This document shows positions 1 to 9,657 of a stretch of DNA of 64,000 nucleotides, one piece after another (position 1 is the stretch's first letter; each line of letters opens with the position of its first letter). The stretch lies in NCBI GenBank assembly GCA_037953745.1, contig JBAKBP010007469.1:1-64000 (forward strand), given 5' to 3'. The notes under the pieces were generated by a model, which saw only the letters and a list, made by a program, of their open reading frames with translations, searched no databases and was not told where the DNA came from. A program made the position numbers and the translations under genes. This DNA is from Lithodes maja (taxonomy: Eukaryota; Arthropoda; Malacostraca; Decapoda; Lithodidae).

Positions 1-424
1 GTATCAAGGAATTGTTGTGCCAACAGTGATGTATGGGGCTGAGACATGGGCTCTGAAGAAAAAGGAGAAAAGAGGGCTGGATGTGATGGAGATGAGCTGC
101 TTGAGGAGTATGTGTGGAGTTACTCGTAGAGACAGATTGAGGAATGAAGAGATACGTAGGAGAGTGGGGCAGCAGGAACATTTGTCAGCCAGAGTGGACA
201 GAAGGGTGCTGAGCTGGTATGGTCATGTTGAACGAATGGGAGATGAAAGGCTTACAAAGAGAATATGTGAGTCAGATACAAGGGGAGATAGAAGGGCAGG
301 AAGACCCCCATTGAGATGGAGAGACTGTGTAAGAAAGGCTTTGGATGATAGAGGAATGACTATAGATCAGGCAGGGGAAGTGGTGGTGGACAAGAGTGAA
401 TGGAGAATGCTTGTGAATAGTTGA
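1..424 (+). pseudogene. C-terminal end of a non-LTR retrotransposon (LINE) polymerase
   Basis: The frame is open from base 2 to a stop at 422-424 and is cut on the left by the window edge. It contains YGAETWAL, then a basic CGVTRRDRLRNEEIRRRVG-like stretch and a GRPPLRW segment. This is the usual tail after the reverse transcriptase domain in many invertebrate LINE polyproteins. No RT catalytic motif is present, so this is only the last ~140 residues. A related tail lies at 51690-51961. The clade is not resolved from so short a piece. Alternative: the end of a longer element that continues to the left. Confidence 0.75.
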
Positions 425-820
425 GTGAACACGTGGTCATTTGGAGTAAGGGGTCGGGCGCAAGTTGGACTAGATAATAGTCCATCAGGCGCCTGGCCCG
501 GGGAGACGATTAATATGAAGGGTGTGCCTGGAAGTGTGGTGGGAGGGCTTGTGGCTTTGGCTCCGCTGCATGTCTGCCTGCCGAGATCGGAACCTCTCCG
601 GGTGGTCAGGGGCCGGGGGAGTGCTGGAGCGACCTTGGTAACCCTGGTCTCTGGGTCTTCTCCTGGGTGACCTGGATGTGTGAGAGTTTGTGTTTTTAAT
701 CTGTGTTTATTTTTTGTTTTATGATGTTTTTGTGTTTTCCCTGTTCTTGCTCTGTCTTGAGTCGGCTACCCCCAAAATGGGGATTGGGCCTGAGCATATA
801 GATAGATAGATAGATAGACT
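425..820 (+). other. LINE 3' untranslated region ending in a (GATA)n tail
   Basis: A GC-rich untranslated stretch follows the LINE stop codon. It ends in CCCCAAAATGGGGATTGGG and then four GATA units at 801-816. A tetranucleotide repeat in place of poly(A) is common at LINE 3' ends, and the sequence changes character right after it. No coding potential is credited here. Confidence 0.55.
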
Positions 821-825
821 AGGCG

Positions 826-1282
826 TTCCATGACTTTGGAGGGGGAGCAAAGGAGTGTGATGGGGCGGTGCGAGGAGGGTAGCGTGGGGTCTTTGTTGGG
901 TTTGGGGAATGTGATGATGATACCATGCTTCCAAATGTCTGGTATTGTGTTGTGTGAATAGCTGTAGTTTGATATGTTAGTGAGTGCTTGTATGCCTTGT
1001 GGTCCCAGGTGTCTGAGGTGTATGTTGCTTATGTTGTCTAGGCCACAGGCGGGTGAGTGCTTGAGATTGTTGATGATATGCTTTGTCTGGTGATTGGTGA
1101 AGGGTGTATAGTCAGGGTCTGTGGGGAATTGTCTCTTACGTCGGATGACACGTCGGTCGTCTTTGTGAGGTTTTAGGTGGCTGACATGTGAGAAGTGATT
1201 GATGAGAGTGTTTGCTTGTTGTTTACATGAAGGAGTAGAGTCTGTTGTTGTGATTGCAGCATGTGATTGTGTTGTGTTGCTG
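826..1282 (-). pseudogene. LINE reverse transcriptase fragment, N-terminal part of the RT domain
   Basis: Read on the minus strand, the frame passes through ACGLDNISNIHL, IPDIWKHGIIITFPKPNKD and HRPITLL. These match the early blocks of a LINE RT (GPDGI / W..a..ip..KpgKd / yRPIsLl). The catalytic FADD region is missing. The piece is fused on the right to a CR1-like RT at about 1283 and ends on the left near the GATA tail of the first LINE. It differs from the CR1-like fragment and probably comes from another LINE clade. Confidence 0.6.
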
Positions 1283-1857
1283 TATATAGTAATATCTCGC
1301 TATGTAATGTAGATTCAGGTAAATCATTTATGTATATTACAAACAGTAGCGGGCCCAGCACGGATCCCTGGGGTACTTCACTGATCACCTCTTTCCAATC
1401 TGACTCTACACTGTTGACAATCACTCGCTGCTTCCTTTTACTAAGAACTGCAGAAATCCATATTAAGATGTTGTCCCTGATGTTATAGCCTTTAAGTTTG
1501 TCTACTAATCTCCGATGTGATACCTTGTCGAAAACCTTCATGAAAGCACAATATCCTACGTCAACAGCTCCACCTTCATCCATGATCCGAGTCCATTTGT
1601 CAAGTATTGTGATCAATTGAAGCACTGTCGAACGCCCAGCCATAAACCTATACTGTCTGTTACTAATTAATTTGTTTTCTTTCAAGTGTCCAAGAATCTT
1701 CTCTCTAATAATGGTCTCCATCATCTTGCATATGACACAGGTCAAGCTCACAGGCCTATAATTTCCAGGATCACTCCTATCTCCCTTTTTTTAGAAGGTT
1801 GTAATATTTGCCGTTTTCCAGTCTGTTGGTAGTTTCTGCGTTCTAAGGGATAATATT
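1283..1857 (-). pseudogene. CR1-like LINE reverse transcriptase, middle part (downstream half of the split LINE)
   Basis: The minus-strand frame carries DWKTANIT, DPGNYRPVSLT, FDKVSHRRL, PQGSVLGPLLFVIYINDLP and SEILLY. These are consecutive blocks of a CR1/Jockey-type RT, ending just before the catalytic ADD. A stop and a frame change lie near 1790 in a T-rich run. The upstream half of the same protein (endonuclease, linker, RT start) is at 41587-42760 on the same strand. The gap is filled by the DNA transposon whose ends are at 1858 and 41586, so the two halves are one LINE that was split. Confidence 0.8.
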
Positions 1858-1935
1858 CCGTGGGCCACATCAGAATTAAGGCCTAATTAAGGAGTTTGTT
1901 GCACCCCCCTTGTAACTCTAGTTTGATGTTCCCAG
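1858..1935. mobile_element. Left outer end of a DNA transposon with long terminal inverted repeats, cut off by the BEL insertion
   Basis: Bases 1858-1935 start CCGTGGGCCA and run to TTCCCAG. They match the reverse complement of 41505-41586 (TTGTTGCACCCCCTTGTAACT in essence, with a few differences). The same inverted repeat resumes at 37695 with CCCAGCAGGTTCC. The two parts are therefore one TIR interrupted at CCCAG by the BEL/Pao element. Confidence 0.8.
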
Positions 1936-2604
1936 TGTCCATACTTAGTGTACTCAAACTAGTATGAACAGTCTCGATGTTACGTAATCTGGGTTGATGT
2001 AGCGTTACGTATCATTCCGTAGTCTTAAGTTGAACGCTTCCATAACCTTGGTCGAACGTTCCATGATTGGGTTGAATATATTATTCTATAGTAGTATATG
2101 GGAAAGTATTGTAGGATTATAATTCCCATATTATATATATATATTTGTATTATTTAAGATTGTTTATAAGTAACTCATTGTAAAGAAGATGGGATACATT
2201 TCCCATATGTTATGCGCGTGCGCGGTATGTCACGACAGAGACGAACATAACGCGCTCGCCACTCTCCAACCAACTTCCGTCCCAGCTACACACGCTAAGC
2301 CTTCTTTCTTCTAGTTATTTCACCAGGTGTTTTCGCTTCACTTTTCATCTCATATTCCATATAGTCATTACATCATCATCTTTGTTAGTTAGCACAAACT
2401 TAACGTAAATATCTAGCCTATCCTAGCCTATTGTAGCCTCTTTTCATACTTTGTTTACTATACTAACCACTTCCAGTCATCTAGCCTATTTTCCGCCATC
2501 CTCCAATCACCAGCTGAGTTCATCAAAGGGTAATTCTATATTCTATATGGTTAATGTTTCTTCAATAACAATAATATACAGTCCACTTATCTAAATTAGC
2601 CATA
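1936..2604 (+). repeat. 5' LTR of the BEL/Pao element
   Basis: 669 bp, beginning TGTCCATACTTAG. It matches the 3' LTR base for base apart from about a dozen changes. The end is placed at 2604 (CATA, against CACA in the 3' copy) because this placement gives a perfect CCCAG duplication outside both LTRs. An AT-rich block with (TA)n lies near 2140. Confidence 0.88.
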
Positions 2605-2608
2605 TAAT

Positions 2609-2621
2609 TGGTCCTTCGACC
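2609..2621 (+). other. Putative primer binding site of the BEL element
   Basis: TGGTCCTTCGACC begins four bases inside the 5' LTR. A PBS complementary to a tRNA 3' end should begin TGG just after the LTR. The primer tRNA was not identified. Confidence 0.45.
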
Positions 2622-2721
2622 TTTCACTAGTTTGCCCCCCCCCCCCCCCCCTTTTTTTGTGGTTGGTGGTGGCGTGGCCTACGTGGTTAATTTTTTTTGT
2701 GCCATATTTCATCTGTCCCTC

Positions 2722-3355
2722 ATGGCCCAGGGCTTTTGGCGTCATGGTGCCGCGGGTGGTGGGGTAGGGAAAAATTATCCTGCGGTGGTTGATAGGCCTG
2801 CGTACCCAGGCCCGATTAGGAAGGTGGCAATTTTGGGCCACTCCTACGTCAGGGATTTGTACGTGGACCAAGCCGTCCACAGGCCTTTCTTTTCCGTGAC
2901 TCCTCTGGCCGCCCCAGGTGCCCGCGTCAGCACCTTGAGATCAACAGAAGCCTGGGGTCAGTTTTTAGAGCTGAAGCCCGACTTGACCTTCTTGGTGATA
3001 TGAGGAAATGAGATAAGGAGCGGGGTCAGTCCGAGAGGGATTGCGGAGGGGATTGAGGTCCTAGCTGAGGAGGTGGTGCGGCTCTCGGGGGGGAGAAGTC
3101 CGGGTGATTGGGGTAGAGAAGCGGCAGGCTCCACGAGGGGTCTCTACGGACGAGTTTAACCGCATTAGAAATGCGGTTAACCGATGGCTAAAGCGCCATA
3201 TCCCATTCACCCGGGAGTGCTATCAGTCAATGAATACCTCTGAGGCTGACTTCAGTCCCGACGGGGTACACCTCACGCACGAGGCATCAAAGCGTCTCTA
3301 TTCGGAGATCCTGGCCACCTGTCATCGGTGCTTTATGCAAGACGAATATGCCATG
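2722..3355 (+). pseudogene. SGNH-hydrolase-like frame in the BEL leader, 5' part
   Basis: From ATG 2722 the frame shows GHSYVRD (block I, where SGNH enzymes have GDS), then GNEI just after a stop codon (block III Asn). Near the end is FSPDGVHLT, which fits the D-x-x-H of block V. The frame is broken by TGA at 3001-3003, a one-base shift in the G-run near 3091, and Gypsy A1 at 3355. It resumes in frame at 11485 and stops at 11562, giving about 237 codons. The family covers esterases and lipases. It sits between the BEL primer site and gag, on the same strand. It may be an element-encoded accessory protein or a captured or inserted fragment from another element, such as a CR1 ORF1 esterase. Confidence 0.62.
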
Positions 3356-3725
3356 TGTGACGCATGTCGAGTATGAGCATGCTGTACAGAACGCCCAGTC
3401 AGGCCCCACCCTCGCTAGGATCGTCAGGGCAGGAACTTTGGCTGTAGTCTGTGTAGAGTTTCCTAACTCAGTTTATGTGAACCGTTGTACTATAAGTATT
3501 ATCATTATGTATTTTGTTTTCTTCTAAGTCAACGAGTTCTATTTTATATCATTAGTTATAAGTATTGTGTGTGGGACTTATATACAATGATGAGAGAGAG
3601 AGTTATGTAACGACAGCCAGTGAGCGCGCCACGAGGTGTGTAGGCCTAACTCCCTCCTCCCTTCCTCCCTTCCTCCCTTTCAGCGCGTGGGAAGTTCTTT
3701 GTCGATCCCAGATTGAGAGAGTATG

Positions 3726-3773
3726 TGACGTCATGATTGCCGTTATGCTCGCTACGGGGCCGAGTATAAAAAG
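3726..3773 (+). promoter_or_regulatory. LTR core promoter: CRE-like palindrome plus TATA box
   Basis: TGACGTCA at 3726-3733 is a perfect CREB/ATF-type palindrome. TATAAAAAG follows at 3765-3773, and TCAGAACTCATCAG 20-30 bases on is a plausible start region. The same arrangement is in the 3' LTR (10028 on) and, with longer spacing, in the minus-strand A2 LTRs. Confidence 0.55.
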
Positions 3774-4842
3774 GGAGGTCTCGCCATTTTTAGATCAGAA
3801 CTCATCAGGCAAAGCGACCTCTCATATCCCTTGCAACTATCCATATTCTTCCGACTGATGTGAACTTTCTCTACTCTCTGAACAGCCTACCTTCTTCTCT
3901 TCTCGTCCCTGTTTATAACCTCAATGACCCCTTTGGTGCAGATTTAGTCAGCCAAAGTATTATCGCTTGAGTTCTCACGAGATAAGTGCCTGTTAGATAG
4001 CCTATTTTTGGAAGGGTTAACTAGAATAGGATTGATTGATGTTTGTTGCACTCGTATATGTATTTCCCTGTGTACTATTATTCATGTTCCTGTTTTCTGC
4101 TGGTTTAGGTAATGCTAGACTGGGATAGGGTTCCTTGAGTTGTGATTTCCTATGAGTGCTAGGTTGGTTGAACCAGCACAATTGCAACGGAGACGTGGGA
4201 AGCCTAGGGGGTCTTTTTGATTGTGTACCGTGGGAGTTTAGCACTGTGTTGCGAGTGAGGGCTTTTGCCTGTGCCACCCAACACTGTGCTATCTCATTTG
4301 CTTGACTTTGAGAGGATCGCCAGGAGAGAACCAGATACTAGTGATCTGGATCTCTCAAGAGAGCATCCCGTCAATTACCGTAATTTGGCCGCACAGTCTT
4401 AAGGACCTCGCTAGGCTACGAGCCGCTTGCTCAGCCATTGTCTCTTAACCTTAGATATCCCAGCTAGACTTTGCTCGACCAGCAGATACAGCATAGTATT
4501 GAAGCTTCTCCTTATGTATATTATTGTTTAAGCACTATTGATTTCATGTGTGGCACGCTTAGCTACTTCAGAGATTAGTGGCCCATGAGCACAATCTTAG
4601 TAGGCTATTGCCAGTGCATTGTCGGAGTACTTCTTCTTAATGTTTGCCATATCCTATTGCTTATTCTTATAATTCTTCTTATGTCAATTTAAAGCCTTTA
4701 ATTACCAGTGAGTTATTCATTAAATTGCTGTTCAAAATCCGATACTTACTTCTTATGAGTATTCGAGAAGCATCTAACTTATCAGAAGATTCCTTGCTTG
4801 ATGCTCGAGGACTATTGTTTAACGTAACGTAATAGTGCCGAT

Positions 4843-4899
4843 CCGAAGTAGAGGGTGGAGGACTTCTTAAGTTCTTAGTTCAAGGGTGGATTACTTCGG
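4843..4899 (+). other. Conserved inverted repeat (possible RNA hairpin) in the LTR
   Basis: CCGAAGTA (4843-4850) pairs with TACTTCGG (4892-4899) across about 41 bases, followed by GCTTCGGCC. Both arms are kept in all A and B LTRs of the window although the loop differs. It would lie in the transcribed part of the LTR. Confidence 0.4.
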
Positions 4900-5180
4900 C
4901 TTCGGCCAACACTATTCTTTAGTGTTGTAGTACTTTCTTCTTTGTTTGATTGTTGACCAGACTAGATAACTCCCGTCTTGCTATTAGTCTGTTGTGTGAA
5001 ACGCTAGTACCGAGTTCTTGTATACCCCGTTATAGCAGATAGAAATCTGGAGGGTAGTGGCGTTTTTTGTTCGGCTGGCAGTACTCTGGGGTTGGGATCG
5101 TGTGTTTCCGTTGTGGCAGCGAGCCATACTCGAGTCCTGTGTAAGAGCCCTAGTGTACCCGAGTGCCCGGTCGTAACAAA

Positions 5181-5192
5181 TGGCGACCTTGC
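5181..5192 (+). other. Primer binding site of Gypsy A1
   Basis: TGGCGACCTTGC starts two bases after the LTR end. The same TGGCGACCTTG follows the LTRs of Gypsy B (13845 on, 22648 on), A2 (minus strand) and A3. TGGCGACC resembles sites that pair with tRNA-Arg in some insect elements; the exact tRNA is not confirmed. Confidence 0.6.
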
Positions 5193-5391
5193 CAGGATTT
5201 TGTGAACAGTATAATTTTTGCAGAGTTGTACAACATTTGTTTGTTGGTACTTTAGCGTACATATTGAAGAATATTTTTTTTTTGTAAGGCAATTAGGAGA
5301 GCATTTAAGAGACTCCAGTTAATTTAGTAATTAGTGCTTGCATAAGGGAGTTTAACACTTTTGTCTCGAGAATTTTTTGGTGAACTTCAGT

Positions 5392-7285
5392 ATGTCGGGC
5401 CCTAGTACTGACGAGGAGCGAGAGATGCTAAGTGAGGAGGTGCCGTTAGTAACTAGTGAGGAGGATGCTAGACTTTTTGTGAGTAAGCAGTACCATGTGA
5501 CGGAGGAGAGGCTGACTGGGGTGAATGTTTATGGCTTGCACCTGATAGCCAAGGTTTTGGGTCTATCCAATGTAGGAGGGATGTCCAAGGGGGAGCTGAT
5601 TTCCTGGGTGTTGCGTGGGCGACATGGGGTTTCGGAGGAGAGGGCGTTTGGGGGGGTTCCTCCCCAGATCCCCTCTCACTCGACTCCCACAGTGCCGTCC
5701 ACTCAGTTGCCGGAGGTTAGCACTCTCCCACAGAGGGATGAGCATTGGAAGATTGGAGTGCCCTCGGGCGGTGCGTATGGTGGTTCCCCAGTTCTTGCCC
5801 CCCCTCCTTCAGTAGTGGCAGCTCCCTCTTCCGGCCTGTCTCCTGAGATGATATTTAAACTTGAGCTTGCTAAAATTGAGTCTAGGAAGTATGAGATTGA
5901 GGCTGAGTCTAGAAAGCAGGAGAATGAGACTAGGAGGCATGAGATTGAGGCTGAGACTAGGAGGCATGAGGCTGAGCTTAGGTACGACTCAGAGAAATAT
6001 TGTGCTCAAATAGATTTAGATAAGACTCGTGCAGAGTCGACAGGGATTCGGATGGGCCGTGAGGGCCAAGTAAGAGAACAGTCCTTGTCCCACTTAGTCA
6101 AGTTGGTGCCGGCATTTAGTGAAACTGAAGTCACAGAATTTTTTAATCGTTTTGAGAAGAAGTGTAGGGAGCATAATTGGCCTGAAGAGAAGTGGGCAGC
6201 TCTTGGTCTCCTCAAGACTTACGGATAAGGGTCTGAAGGCTTATGATGCACTGCCTTTAGAGTCTTGCATTGACTACCCAGAATTGAAGAGAGCTGTCCT
6301 ACGGGCATACGAGTTGCAACCAGAAACATATCGATTGAAGTTTCGGGGTGTTACAAAGACTAGGGAGGCGACCTTTCTTGAACATGCCCGGGACTTAAAA
6401 GATGCACTTGCTAACTGGACACGTTCTGAGAAAGCTGAGACGGCCGAACAGTTGACTGAGCTGTTTCTGCTCGAGCAGTTTTATAAGTGTACTGGTGCAG
6501 ATATGACTTTAACTATTAAAGAAAAGAACCCTAAAACTCTACAGGAGGCAGCTGAGATGGCTGACCTCCGGCTATCATTAATTCGTGGGTGCGGGTCTGC
6601 CCAGCGTAGTGAGGCAGGTAACAAGGGGCGTGACACCCCACCCCCCCGAGTTAGTGATATACATTATGCAAACAAGTACAAGAGCTATGATACCAAGACT
6701 GACCACAAGACTAACACCGTCCCATTTAAGAAGGGGCCGGGCCCTTCCCAGTACCAAGGGAAGCCCAGAGGGGAGTTGGAGTGTTATCTTTGTCATGAAA
6801 AGGGGCACTTTGCAAGAGTCTGTCCTAGCAAACCACCTACAGCAGCTGTGTCTTTGGCCTGCAACATTGGTGTGTCTCCGAAGTCTTCTGAGTTTGCCCG
6901 GGGCAGTTCGTCAGAGGCTGAGGCACAGCCAATGCAGAAGCACCTGGGAGGCTCGAACCCTGCTCAGGATGTTTTTTGCGACCATAGAGGACGGGGTTGC
7001 GTGATGTGGGCGGGGCGCAAGCATGGAGTAGAGGTCTTGCGTGATACAGGTGCTTCCCAGACTCTGATGAACAATTTGACTGGCTACCCTATAAATGCGG
7101 CTCGGGTGGTAGTGGTGCAGGGTATTAATGCAACTCGGTCATACCCGCTGGTGCGGTTGGAGTTGGAGGTGGATGGTGTGACACGTGAATTGGATGTTGG
7201 GATTGTGGAGAAACTGCCAGGGAGGGCGTCGACCTTCTTCTCGGTAACGACTTTGCAATGCCCGCTTCTGAGGTTCTACCCTTAG
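5392..7285 (+). pseudogene. Gypsy A1 gag and protease region (frameshifted)
   Basis: Gag starts at ATG 5392; the open frame also extends upstream to a TTG at 5377. The N-terminal ~75 residues include a GLHLIAKVLG..MSKGELISW helix pair resembling a SAP-type domain. A Pro/Ser-rich linker and a charged coiled coil of short ETRRHE/ESRKQE-type repeats follow (about 5870-5990). Next comes a capsid-like region with ELFLLEQFY, which resembles the SCAN domain. An extra base near 6205 shifts the frame, and the reading continues in a frame open to 7285. That frame has a CCHC knuckle (from 6782, C-x2-C-x4-H-x4-C) and the aspartic protease motif DTGASQTL (from 7042). A lost base near 7217 ends it. In A2 the knuckle and protease are in one frame with pol. 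Confidence 0.8.
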
Positions 7286-9173
7286 TCGTTGCCGAGAGGA
7301 CGGCCGACGTGAGTGGGGGAGAGCAAGAGTGTGTCGAGCGGTGCCAGGCACAACCCATGGCGTGTGCTGTCACCCGGGCTCGGACAGCTAAAGTGTCACA
7401 GCCTAGTCCTCCGTCTTCCGACCAGCAGAGGAACGATCAACAGGAGGAGGCTAAAGCTGGAGTTGGTTTTAAGAGTTTTGACTCGGCGGCTCTCCTGGTT
7501 GATTCAGTATTAGCACCTATGTTAGAGTCTGGAGAGGCCCCAGGACCTGTCACAGCTAGTGAGGAGGTAGGGCCGGAAGAGACTCCGAGGCAGCAACGTT
7601 GCACACGGAGAGAAAAAAGGATTGCTCAGTTTGATATTGGGGAAGGATTTGGGTTGCTTCGGAAGCATCTAGACAGGTTGGTTCCCTCAGATATTTGTAA
7701 ACTGCAGTTGGAGGATCCGGAAGTTCAGAAGTGTGGTAATGGTGCTGTCGAGATTAAACACGAGGACGGGGAAGCATGTCATGTGAACCTGTTGGAGGAG
7801 TTTGTGAGGCAACCACCTGAGCAGCCTACTGTCCCTGCGTTGGTCTGCCGCGGCCAAGGTGGAGAAGGAGAGGGGGGCAGTAGGGCACAGGTGGAGGAGA
7901 GTAGGGATTGTCATGTCTCGGCGAAGCAGTGGGCGGGGGACACGAGTCTGGTGGCTGTGGAAGTGCTAGAGCACTGCCTGAGCAGCAGTGTGCAGCACTC
8001 CAGCACCAGCTCGGTTCATACCCCACTGGTCGTGCCGAGCCCCTGAGTCTCACAACTCGGACGGTGCGAGATGTTCCGCAGGCAGGTCATGTGACTGTTA
8101 AAAGACCGTTAGCCTCGTTGTTTCGGTGGTTTAAGGTGGGCGACGAGGCCTTGGCATGGTTGCCAGGTCAGGGTCGACCCATGGCTGCCAAGGGTGGTGG
8201 TCAAAAGGAGGACATTGAGCAGATTGGTAAGGTCGGCTGTGGTATCGCAGTGCCCGGTCGTCGCATAGCCTCCCAATGCTGCTCTAGTCTAATGCAACAG
8301 CCCTACCATAGACCGACTGTATCTGGCCATGTCGCTGAAAGCGGTGATGCTGCGCAGGCAGATGTCGTCACAAGGAATGCGGGGGTGCGCTTGTACGGTA
8401 TCGGTGGGGAAGCCTTAGCAATAATGAACTGTGGGAGTGACTGCACGGGTGGTACTGATTGTCCCTCTCATGACCTGGCTGTTCTAGGGACGAAGGTGGA
8501 GAAGGAGGGAGACTACAGGTTAGAAGCTGCGGTCTCGGCTGGGTTGTGGGAGGGCACTAGGCATGTTGTTCGTGGAGACAGTGCAAGGCAGTTATTTACT
8601 AGGCTATGGCAGTACTTTCGCATGTTTGTTGCTTCTCCAGGCCTGAGGTACGGGGTAGAATCCGACATGCAGGCTGGAGATAGTGCAAGGCTCAGTTTAA
8701 TTCCCTGCCGTATAAATCCTGCTCGACAGCCTATGGTGCAAGCAGAGCTGGATTACGTGTGGACGAAGGATCTGAGGGATAAGGAATGTCGTGAGTGGTC
8801 GTTGCTTGTAACTTTGTCCGAGCGTGCTAAAGAGGTATGTGGTTTTGTTGTGGACGGGAGTACCTACCAGTGCAATGTTGTGCCTGACGGACTTAAGAAT
8901 GCACCAGCAACGTGTCAGAGCCTGATGAATGAAAGTGAAAAGGACAATGATGCGCTGGGGCATTTCGAGATCTATGTTCCAGCCTATGGTCCGGTCGGTG
9001 TAGTTTACCCAGATCATTACCCTCTCAAGATCTTGGACCCGTTTCACAATCGGAATATGAGGCTGACCAGGTGGTCACTAAGGTTATTGGTATATAACCT
9101 GGACATAAGCCATATTGCCGGTTGTGACAACGAGGTTGCATGTGGTCGTTCAGGGGTATATGATCCTGGGTAA
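7218..9173 (+). pseudogene. Gypsy A1 pol remnant: integrase deleted, mosaic GPY/F-RT segment
   Basis: After the protease the linker is recognisable up to about 7773. It then jumps to CHVNLLEEFVR, which in A2 lies after the integrase core; the HHCC finger and DDE core are therefore gone. From about 8060 to 8830 the sequence no longer matches A2 closely, but weak homology shows. VGDEAL..LPGQG..MAAK resembles the GPY/F module, and IPCRINP..ELDYV resembles the start of RT. Near 8830 close similarity returns (RAKEVCGFVVDG), the catalytic YLDD block is deleted near 8950, and the RNase H tail follows (YPDHYPL where A2 has YTDHHPL). Frames 7258-8046 and 7908-9173 overlap through a frameshift. This is a mosaic, not simple decay. 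Confidence 0.7.
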
Positions 9174-9657
9174 ATTGACACACGGGTAGCCTCCTGCTTT
9201 GGTTTGAGTAGTATTTTGCGCTTGGTGCTTGTTGGCTCGCGGTTGTAGCCCAGCGTATTGGGTCGTAAAGCAGGATTGTTGAGCGTTTGGTATAGAAGAA
9301 AATAGGCTGCCCTTATAGTGCAGCCGAAAAAAAACATATTAAAATATAAAAATCATATAAAAACTCTTTCTTTTTGATGAAGATAATTGTATAAGTTTGT
9401 CATAGCCTATAAGGTTTGAGTAGTCCACGAACTATCAAACGGCTGAGCTGCTGTAAGCTCGCTCTGGGAGCATGATATTGTGTCTTTTACTATTGTTGGG
9501 AGGAGTTATGAAATGTGAATTTTTTTTTATAAGATGTGTTTTAGTGATAAACTCAGCGTTGTTTTAGTGCCATGCGGTCGCTGGGTGTGAGGGGTTTGAT
9601 GGGGTTCTGTATATCAGATTTTAGCTCAGGGTTGAGCAAGTAAAATCTTGGGGGAGG
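9174..9657 (+). other. Gypsy A1 3' untranslated region and polypurine tract
   Basis: Noncoding, with no reading frame credited. GGGGGAGG at 9650-9657 directly before the 3' LTR is the polypurine tract. The same tract precedes the 3' LTRs of Gypsy B and A2. Confidence 0.65.

Larger units (their letters stand above)
3356..5178 (+). repeat. 5' LTR of Gypsy A1
   Basis: Begins TGTGACGCATGTCGAG and ends GGTCGTAACA (TG...CA). It is long for a Ty3/gypsy LTR. It holds a CRE-like palindrome and TATA box (3726-3773) and a conserved inverted repeat (4843-4899). Several short frames inside (for example 3565-3858 and 4644-4832) recur wherever the LTR recurs and are not credited as genes. Confidence 0.9.

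Noticed and set aside
3565..3858. A 97-codon frame in the A1 LTRs overlapping the promoter
   Set aside because: It spans the CRE-like site and TATA box and is absent as such from the A2 LTRs; an accidental frame.
4644..4832. A 62-codon frame (start MPYPIAYSYN) that recurs at 10946, 52477, 60218 and 62117
   Set aside because: It recurs only because it lies in the A-type LTR. It is short, lacks any domain, is not kept in the B LTRs, and changes at its start in one copy. No evidence of coding.
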